Positions 6,455 through 10,979 of a stretch of DNA of 10,979 nucleotides are shown piece after piece. A program made the position numbers and the translations under genes. Origin of the DNA: Actinomycetota bacterium (GTDB taxonomy: Bacteria > Actinomycetota > Actinomycetes > Nanopelagicales > Nanopelagicaceae); the NCBI GenBank assembly GCA_005787645.1, contig SYAM01000116.1, forward strand, positions 1 to 10,979. The letters are read 5' to 3'. Each line of letters starts with the position of its first letter. The first letter of the stretch is position 1. The notes below the pieces were generated by a model, which saw nothing but the letters and a program-made list of their open reading frames with translations, was not told the DNA's origin and did no database searches.

Positions 6455-7617
6455 TATCTAGCCGCTAATTCTGCTGCTCGTGCGGCTGCGCCATCCATAG
6501 TTTCAGCTTGTTCGACAAGAGGGTGATTGGCCTCTTTCAAGATTCGGCGCCCCTCTAGAACATTATTTCCATCGAGTCGAACCACGATCGGTTTCGTTGC
6601 TTTGTTACCCAACATCTCGAGCGCTTGGATAATTCCATTGGCAACTGCATCACATGCAGTGATGCCACCAAAGACGTTGACGAAAACGCTCTTCACATCC
6701 TTATCATTCAAAATTATCGAGAGCCCATCAGCCATGACTTCAGCAGATGCGCCCCCACCAATATCGAGGAAGTTGGCAGGCTTCATACCGCCGAATTTCT
6801 CACCTGCATATGCCACAACATCGAGCGTGCTCATCACAAGACCAGCGCCATTTCCAATAATTCCAACCTGACCATCAAGTTTCACGTAATTGAGATCTTT
6901 CTCTTTCGCAAGCGCTTCGAGTGGATTTGTTGAAGCGTGATCAACGAGCGCTTCATGATCTGGATGGCGGAATCCTGCATTGTCATCGAGTGTGACCTTG
7001 CCATCGAGAGCGATTACGCGACCATCCTCGGTCTTTACTAGCGGGTTCACTTCAACCAAAGTCGCATCTTCAGCGAGAAAACATGCCCACAGTTTGACCA
7101 AAACATCGGCAACTTGTCTCTGCACATCGTTGGGGAATTGAGCCTGTCGCGCGATTGATTCGGCGAGCGCAGCATCGATGCCCTTTGCTGGGTCGATATG
7201 GACTTTCGCTAATTTCTCAGGAGTCTCGTGCGCAACCTGTTCGATATCCATACCTCCAGCAACTGATGCCATGACAAGGAATGAGCGCGCTGCTCGATCG
7301 AGGAGAATCGCTAGGTAGTACTCCTCTTTAATGGGAGCAGCCTGAGCAATCATCACTTTATGTACCGTGTGTCCTTTGATATCCATTCCAAGGATTGCTT
7401 CTGCTTTAGCGAATGCATCATCAGGGTCAGTAGCAAGTTTCACACCACCTGCTTTTCCGCGGCCACCAATCTTTACCTGCGCTTTGACGACAACCTTGCC
7501 ACCCATCCCAGCAGCGGCGCTCTTTGCCTCATTAGGTGTCGTTGCGACCTTACCTGCAAGAACCGGAATTCCATGTGCCTCGAATAAATCGCGCGCTTGA
7601 TACTCAAAAAGATCCAC
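6454..7617 (-). CDS. sucC: Succinyl-CoA synthetase beta subunit
   Basis: A 387-residue ATP-grasp subunit that binds nucleotide and forms a heteromer with SucD. From the N-terminus it shows DLFEYQARDLFEAHGIPV, the nucleotide-binding loop KAQVKIGGRGKAGGVK (about 45-60), LVEVNPLV with the metal-binding region, ALDGKVTLDDNA, FLDIGGGA and the interface motif VFGGITACDAVANG near residue 320. I chose the GTG at 7615-7617 because the family begins with (M)DLFEYQ and AAAGG lies 8 nt upstream. An in-frame ATG at 7695 would add a 26-residue tail that looks nothing like the family and overlaps the upstream gene. The size then nearly matches the 388-residue E. coli protein. It follows the cobalamin-binding gene by 47 bp; I see no terminator and no convincing promoter there. 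Confidence 0.96.
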   Translation of the reverse strand: MDLFEYQARDLFEAHGIPVLAGKVATTPNEAKSAAAGMGGKVVVKAQVKIGGRGKAGGVKLATDPDDAFAKAEAILGMDIKGHTVHKVMIAQAAPIKEEYYLAILLDRAARSFLVMASVAGGMDIEQVAHETPEKLAKVHIDPAKGIDAALAESIARQAQFPNDVQRQVADVLVKLWACFLAEDATLVEVNPLVKTEDGRVIALDGKVTLDDNAGFRHPDHEALVDHASTNPLEALAKEKDLNYVKLDGQVGIIGNGAGLVMSTLDVVAYAGEKFGGMKPANFLDIGGGASAEVMADGLSIILNDKDVKSVFVNVFGGITACDAVANGIIQALEMLGNKATKPIVVRLDGNNVLEGRRILKEANHPLVEQAETMDGAAARAAELAAR

Positions 7618-7625
7618 TACTTCTA

Positions 7626-7630
7626 CCTTT
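7626..7630 (-). promoter_or_regulatory. Shine-Dalgarno that decides the sucC GTG start
   Basis: AAAGG on the minus strand, 8 nt before the GTG at 7617. It supports this short start over the upstream in-frame ATG at 7695. Confidence 0.6.
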
Positions 7631-7664
7631 CGATTAGGGCACCTTTGGAATGGCTCGTGTAATC

Positions 7665-8057
7665 CTAGCGATGACCAACTGCCTCTTTGACCCAATCGGC
7701 AATCTCGTTGGTGGACGCGCCTGAAGTAAAAATTTTGGCTACGCCTAACGCGCTCAATTCCTTGATGTCATCATCAGGAATCACCCCACCACCGAAGACG
7801 AGAATCTTCCGATCCCCAAGAAGCTCCATGATTCGTCGGAAGAGTGTTAAGTGAGCCCCGGAAAGAATTGACAGACCTATTGCATCGGCATCTTCCTGGA
7901 TAGCGGTGGTGACAATCTCTTCTGGACTCTGATGAAGTCCGGTGTAGATCACCTCACACCCTGCATCACGGAGGGTTCGCGCCACTACTTTCGCGCCACG
8001 ATCATGACCATCTAGGCCCGCCTTCGCGACCACTACCCGGATTGGCCTACTTCCCAT
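7665..8057 (-). CDS. Stand-alone cobalamin-binding protein, acyl-CoA mutase small-subunit type
   Basis: A 130-residue protein made only of a B12-binding domain. AGLDGHDRG carries D16-x-H18-x-x-G21, where H18 would be the lower axial ligand of cobalt. S63-I-L65 follows after 41 residues, exactly the family spacing, and GGGVIP (89-94) and IFTSGAST (109-116) complete the fold. The stretch from SxL to GG is about 23 residues, somewhat shorter than the usual 26-28. This matches the C-terminal domain of methylmalonyl-CoA mutase and the separate small subunit of isobutyryl-CoA-type mutases (IcmB-like). No large mutase subunit lies in the window, so the substrate cannot be told. I chose the ATG at 8055-8057 because RPIRVVVAKAGLDGH is the domain start. 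The open frame upstream runs into pcrA in the wrong frame. There is no good Shine-Dalgarno. It lies between pcrA (37-bp gap) and sucC (47 bp). Confidence 0.88.
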   Translation of the reverse strand: MGSRPIRVVVAKAGLDGHDRGAKVVARTLRDAGCEVIYTGLHQSPEEIVTTAIQEDADAIGLSILSGAHLTLFRRIMELLGDRKILVFGGGVIPDDDIKELSALGVAKIFTSGASTNEIADWVKEAVGHR

Positions 8058-8077
8058 AGCGCTACCGTGCCACTTGA

Positions 8078-8091
8078 GGCGCCTTGGCGCC
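8078..8091. repeat. Short GC-rich inverted repeat between pcrA and the B12-binding gene
   Basis: Two GGCGCC hexamers separated by TT. They can form a 5-bp stem with a 4-nt loop, and TTGGCGCCAA (8084-8093) is itself a 10-bp palindrome. It fills part of the 37-bp gap after the pcrA stop. No U-run follows in the minus-strand transcript, so it is unlikely to be a full intrinsic terminator. It might attenuate or mark an mRNA processing point. Confidence 0.4.
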
Positions 8092-8094
8092 AAA

Positions 8095-10311
8095 TCAGAG
8101 TTTTTCCACGGGGGCATAGCGGAGCAGTAGGCGGCGCTCGCCGTAATTCCCGAAGTCAATGGTGGCTTCAGTGCGCTCCCCATCGCCAGTAAGGGAACGG
8201 ACATGGCCGATTCCAAAAGTCTGATGGAGGACTCGATCGCCCACTGCCAAATCGAGGGAGATGACACGTTTACCGGTTGAACGTACTGCAGGTGCGCTCT
8301 TGATCTTTGGAGTAAAGGTGGGCGCTTTACCTTCCATGAGATGTTCTGGAATCTCGTCGAAGAAGCGTGAGGGTGCGTTGTAGGTTGGAGTGCCGAACAT
8401 AAAACGGGTCGATGCACGGGTGAGATAAAGACGCTCGCGAGCGCGAGTAAGACCTACATATGCAAGTCTCCGCTCCTCTTCGATCTCATTGGGATCACCT
8501 AATGAGCGTGAGTGGGGAAAGACACCTTCCTCCAGCCCAGTCAGGAAGACAGTGGGAAACTCCAATCCTTTGGCGGTGTGCAGGGTCATCAACGTGACTA
8601 CGCCACCGTGATCTTCGCCATCGGGGATTTGATCAGAATCTGCAACGAGCGAGACTCGCTCCAAGAATCCAACGAGTGATATCTCAGCAGGAGCATCGTC
8701 GTCGCCTTGCAGGTTCTCGTCCTCTTCATACTCTTGCGCGACTGCAACCAACTCTTCGATATTTTCAAGGCGCCCTTCATCTTGTGGGTCGGTACTGTCG
8801 GAGAGTTCTGCGCCCAAACCACTCTGTTCTATAACTGCCTCAGCGATGACTGAAGGCTTAAAACCCTTTTCGACCATGATGCGCAACGTCGCCATGAGAT
8901 TTGCAAATTGGTCGATTGCAGAGATTGCTCGTGCGCTGAGATCTGGCGCTTGGTCTGCCTTGAAAAGCGCATCCCATAGTGGATGATCTAGAGCATCAAG
9001 GGAGGCAATCGCTTTATCGCCGATTCCGCGCTTGGGTGTGTTGATGATTCGTCGAAGAGAGATCTCATCGTAAGGATTTGCTAGTACTCGCAAATATGCA
9101 AGGAGGTCTCGGACCTCTTTCCGTTCGTAGAAGCGGACTCCCCCAACAACTTTGTAGGGAATGGCGCTGCGCATAAAGACCTCTTCAAAGGGGCGTGATT
9201 GATTATTGGTGCGGTAGAAGATCGCAGTATCGCCAGGCTGGGAGATTCCATCACTCTGTAAAGTGCGAATCTCATTCATGACAAATTCAGCCTCATCGCG
9301 TTCATCATCAGCTTCGTAAGTAACGATTGCCGAACCTGCACCCGAGTCAGTCCAGAGATTCTTAGCCTTCCGGCTGGCATTGTTGGTGATGACTGCATTT
9401 GCCGCAGAGAGAATGTTCTGCGTGGAGCGATAATTCTGCTCAAGCAAGATAGTGCGCGCCGAAGGGTAATCCTCTTCGAATTGCAGGATATTGCGAATCG
9501 TCGCGCCGCGAAATGCATAGATTGATTGATCGGCATCGCCGACAACGCAGAGTTCTGCCGGGGGAAATCCGTCACTTTCACTACCAACGAGTTCTCGCAC
9601 CAAAACATATTGGGCATGGTTGGTGTCTTGATACTCATCAACGAGAACATGACGGAAACGAGAGCGATAACGCGCCTTGACTTCGGGGTGACGTTGGAGA
9701 AGTTCGACAGTTTTCATGATGAGGTCATCGAAGTCGAAGACATTCCCCTCATGTAATTTTCGCTGGTAGATGGCATATGTTTCAGCAACTACCTCTTCGA
9801 AGTGATTCGTCGTCTGATTTGTGTAGTCAGCAGGTCCAATTAACTCGTTCTTAGCGTTACTAATCATCGCGTGAATCTGACGTGGGTTATAACGTTTTGG
9901 ATCAAGATTGAGATCTTTGCCGATTAGTGCGACTAAACGTTGGGAATCACTTTGATCATAAATTGTGAAGTTCGGTTTGTATCCAGCAGCTACTGCCTCT
10001 TGGCGCAAGATGCGCACGCATGCGGAGTGGAAGGTGGAGACCCAGATCGATCGTGCGCGTGGCCCGACGAGCGCTTGGACCCGCTCACGCATCTCGCCCG
10101 CTGCCTTGTTGGTGAAGGTAATGGCGAGGATTTCGTAGGGGGCTACTGCGCGCGCCGCCAATAGGTAAGCGACTCGGTTGGTGAGTACGCGGGTTTTGCC
10201 TGAGCCAGCGCCGGCGACGATCAAGAGAGGTGAACCAGAGTGCGCTACCGCCTCACCTTGTGCTGGGTTTAACCCGTCGAGGAGTGGGTGATTGCCCCGG
10301 GTTTCACTCAT
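8095..10311 (-). CDS. pcrA: ATP-dependent DNA helicase, PcrA/UvrD family
   Basis: A 738-residue superfamily 1A 3'-5' DNA helicase, acting in nucleotide-excision and mismatch-type repair and in removing proteins from DNA. All motifs are present in order: Q motif LNPAQ (14-18), Walker A GAGSGKT (34-40), Ia ITFTNKAAGEM (64-74), II VDEYQDTN (224-231), III VVGDADQSIYAFRG (256-269), IV QNYRST (292-297), V TLHTAKGLEFP (576-586) and VI RRLAYVGLTRARERL (614-628). A C-terminal Tudor-like domain (about 688-738, GDRVLHQTFGIGHV) is the mark of PcrA/UvrD proteins and helps them touch RNA polymerase. An acidic linker (about 528-543) lies in the 2B region. The ATG at 10309-10311 has no Shine-Dalgarno but has TAGGCT 8 nt upstream, so the transcript may be leaderless. 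It is the first gene of the minus-strand run and diverges from the PIG-L gene. Confidence 0.97.
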   Translation of the reverse strand: MSETRGNHPLLDGLNPAQGEAVAHSGSPLLIVAGAGSGKTRVLTNRVAYLLAARAVAPYEILAITFTNKAAGEMRERVQALVGPRARSIWVSTFHSACVRILRQEAVAAGYKPNFTIYDQSDSQRLVALIGKDLNLDPKRYNPRQIHAMISNAKNELIGPADYTNQTTNHFEEVVAETYAIYQRKLHEGNVFDFDDLIMKTVELLQRHPEVKARYRSRFRHVLVDEYQDTNHAQYVLVRELVGSESDGFPPAELCVVGDADQSIYAFRGATIRNILQFEEDYPSARTILLEQNYRSTQNILSAANAVITNNASRKAKNLWTDSGAGSAIVTYEADDERDEAEFVMNEIRTLQSDGISQPGDTAIFYRTNNQSRPFEEVFMRSAIPYKVVGGVRFYERKEVRDLLAYLRVLANPYDEISLRRIINTPKRGIGDKAIASLDALDHPLWDALFKADQAPDLSARAISAIDQFANLMATLRIMVEKGFKPSVIAEAVIEQSGLGAELSDSTDPQDEGRLENIEELVAVAQEYEEDENLQGDDDAPAEISLVGFLERVSLVADSDQIPDGEDHGGVVTLMTLHTAKGLEFPTVFLTGLEEGVFPHSRSLGDPNEIEEERRLAYVGLTRARERLYLTRASTRFMFGTPTYNAPSRFFDEIPEHLMEGKAPTFTPKIKSAPAVRSTGKRVISLDLAVGDRVLHQTFGIGHVRSLTGDGERTEATIDFGNYGERRLLLRYAPVEKL

Positions 10312-10318
10312 AATGTAC

Positions 10319-10324
10319 GAGCCT
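10319..10324 (-). promoter_or_regulatory. pcrA: Candidate -10 box for leaderless pcrA transcript
   Basis: TAGGCT on the minus strand, 8 nt before the pcrA ATG, with no Shine-Dalgarno between. It fits an actinobacterial TANNNT element giving a leaderless or near-leaderless mRNA. No -35 is recognised. It overlaps by 2 bp the candidate plus-strand -10 box of the divergent gene. Confidence 0.35.
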
Positions 10325-10328
10325 AACC
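10323..10328 (+). promoter_or_regulatory. Candidate -10 box for the PIG-L gene
   Basis: TAACCT fits TANNNT on the plus strand. A start about 7 nt downstream would leave a leader of roughly 15 nt containing the AGGGAG ribosome binding site. No convincing -35 is present. Confidence 0.3.
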
Positions 10329-10340
10329 TGACCCACTGAT

Positions 10341-10346
10341 AGGGAG
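10341..10346 (+). promoter_or_regulatory. Shine-Dalgarno of the PIG-L gene
   Basis: AGGGAG, 4 nt before the ATG at 10351. The spacing is short but usable. It supports this start, which also places the AHPDD motif at the usual distance from the N-terminus. Confidence 0.55.
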
Positions 10347-10350
10347 CGCC

Positions 10351-10979
10351 ATGGAGCCGATTGCCGACTCGGAGATTTCACGAGCCCTCGCGGTGACTGC
10401 GCATCCAGACGATGTCGATTTTGGAGCAGGCGGAACTATTGCGCAGTGGACCGCCAAAGGAATCGAGGTTGGTTACTGCATCGCAACTAATGGCGACCAA
10501 GGTGGCGAAGATCCAGATATCCCGCGCGATCAGATGCCAGAAATTAGGCAGAGAGAGCAGCGTGATGCCGGGAAGATTCTTGGCGTCACTGATATCGAAT
10601 TCTTAAATTATCGTGATGGCTGGCTTGAGCCAACTATTGAATTACGGAAAAAGATCGTGCGGGCAATTCGTCGTTTCAAACCAGATCGCTTAGTAATACA
10701 GAGTCCAGAGCGAAATTGGGATCGCCTTGGTGCAAGCCATCCTGACCACATGGCTGCTGGAGAAGCTGCAATTCAGGCTGTATATCCGGATGCACGTAAT
10801 AGATTCGCATTCATGGATTTGTTAGATGAGGGATTAGAACCATGGCGCGTTAAGGAAGTCTGGGTGACTTCAATGGTTACACCGAATCATTACGTCGACA
10901 TCACCGATACATTCCCAAATAAAATGGCCGCACTCCATGCGCACGTAAGTCAAACTGCACATCACGCAGAATTGGAGAA
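10351..10979 (+). CDS. PIG-L/LmbE family zinc-dependent deacetylase (3' end cut by window edge)
   Basis: 209 codons are present and the frame is still open at the right edge. The protein begins MEPIADSEISRALAV, then the hallmark TAHPDDVDFGAGGT. H18 and D21 are the expected zinc ligands and D20 the general base. The second hallmark SHPDHMAAGEA provides H130 and the third zinc ligand H133. TNGDQGG (47-53) and REQRDAGKILGV (68-79) are also typical. The family removes acetyl groups from N-acetylglucosamine-like substrates. In Actinobacteria it includes MshB and Mca of mycothiol metabolism, but also lipid-sugar and antibiotic-pathway enzymes, and the sequence here does not settle which. It is the only plus-strand gene. 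It is transcribed away from pcrA with 39 bp between start codons, and its ATG follows AGGGAG. No signal peptide is seen, so it should be cytosolic. Confidence 0.9.
   Translation, partial: MEPIADSEISRALAVTAHPDDVDFGAGGTIAQWTAKGIEVGYCIATNGDQGGEDPDIPRDQMPEIRQREQRDAGKILGVTDIEFLNYRDGWLEPTIELRKKIVRAIRRFKPDRLVIQSPERNWDRLGASHPDHMAAGEAAIQAVYPDARNRFAFMDLLDEGLEPWRVKEVWVTSMVTPNHYVDITDTFPNKMAALHAHVSQTAHHAELE

Noticed and set aside
6122..6526. Plus-strand open frame of 134 codons opposite the sucC/sucD junction
   Set aside because: It is antisense to two strongly conserved genes and crosses their junction. There is no start signal and no motif.
7618..7695. Longer sucC start at the ATG at 7695
   Set aside because: It adds 26 residues foreign to the SucC family and overlaps the upstream gene. 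The GTG at 7617 has a Shine-Dalgarno and gives the standard N-terminus.
8058..8417. N-terminal extension of the B12-binding protein into pcrA
   Set aside because: The 120 extra residues are the pcrA C-terminus read in a different frame. They look unlike any domain, and the B12 domain starts cleanly at the ATG at 8057.
9276..9650. Minus-strand open frame of 124 codons inside pcrA
   Set aside because: It is a different frame of the helicase coding region, methionine/serine-rich with no motif.
1..10979. tRNA, rRNA, riboswitch, CRISPR, insertion sequence or prophage features
   Set aside because: The window is almost entirely filled by housekeeping genes. The gaps are too short for structured RNAs, and no terminal inverted repeats, transposase or spaced repeats were seen.

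Overview
The window looks like a piece of a compact actinobacterial chromosome. By eye the base composition is close to half G+C, which is low for the phylum. Intergenic gaps are 2-70 bp, neighbouring genes overlap or nearly touch, and two genes (folD, pcrA) have a TANNNT hexamer 6-8 nt from the start codon and no clear Shine-Dalgarno, as in leaderless actinobacterial transcripts. The gene order sucC-sucD-DUF6350/PerM-purN-purH, with a UvrD/PcrA helicase upstream, is as I recall it from mycobacteria and streptomycetes. A streamlined freshwater lineage of the acI/Nanopelagicales kind would fit, but that placement is inference.

Layout: ten complete genes and one partial gene lie on the minus strand and are read from right to left. 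They are pcrA helicase (8095-10311), a stand-alone cobalamin-binding protein (7665-8057), sucC (6454-7617), sucD (5573-6454), a DUF6350/PerM-like membrane protein (4464-5570), purN (3857-4456), purH (2319-3857), folD (1445-2287), a small DUF3017 membrane protein (1213-1437), mdh (193-1143) and the first 55 codons of an NADP-type isocitrate dehydrogenase (1-165). One gene on the plus strand, a PIG-L/LmbE-family zinc deacetylase (10351 to the right edge), diverges from pcrA across only 39 bp. No stretch over 300 bases lacks a gene. I see no RNA gene, mobile element or CRISPR array.

How the genes fit together: sucCD, mdh and icd are TCA-cycle enzymes. The cobalamin-binding protein resembles the small subunit of an acyl-CoA mutase, a family that can feed succinyl-CoA to SucCD. 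PurN and PurH each consume 10-formyl-tetrahydrofolate, and FolD makes that cofactor. The membrane protein is translationally tied to both sucD and purN, so an envelope or division factor sits inside a carbon and purine transcription unit.

Nothing here is a clear new biological system. The best second looks are an exact 11-bp tandem duplication at the DUF6350/purN junction, which seems to have split an overlapping stop/start; the orphan cobalamin-binding subunit; an LDH-type malate dehydrogenase in this locus; a 14-bp perfect palindrome before mdh; and the very short divergent pcrA/PIG-L promoter.
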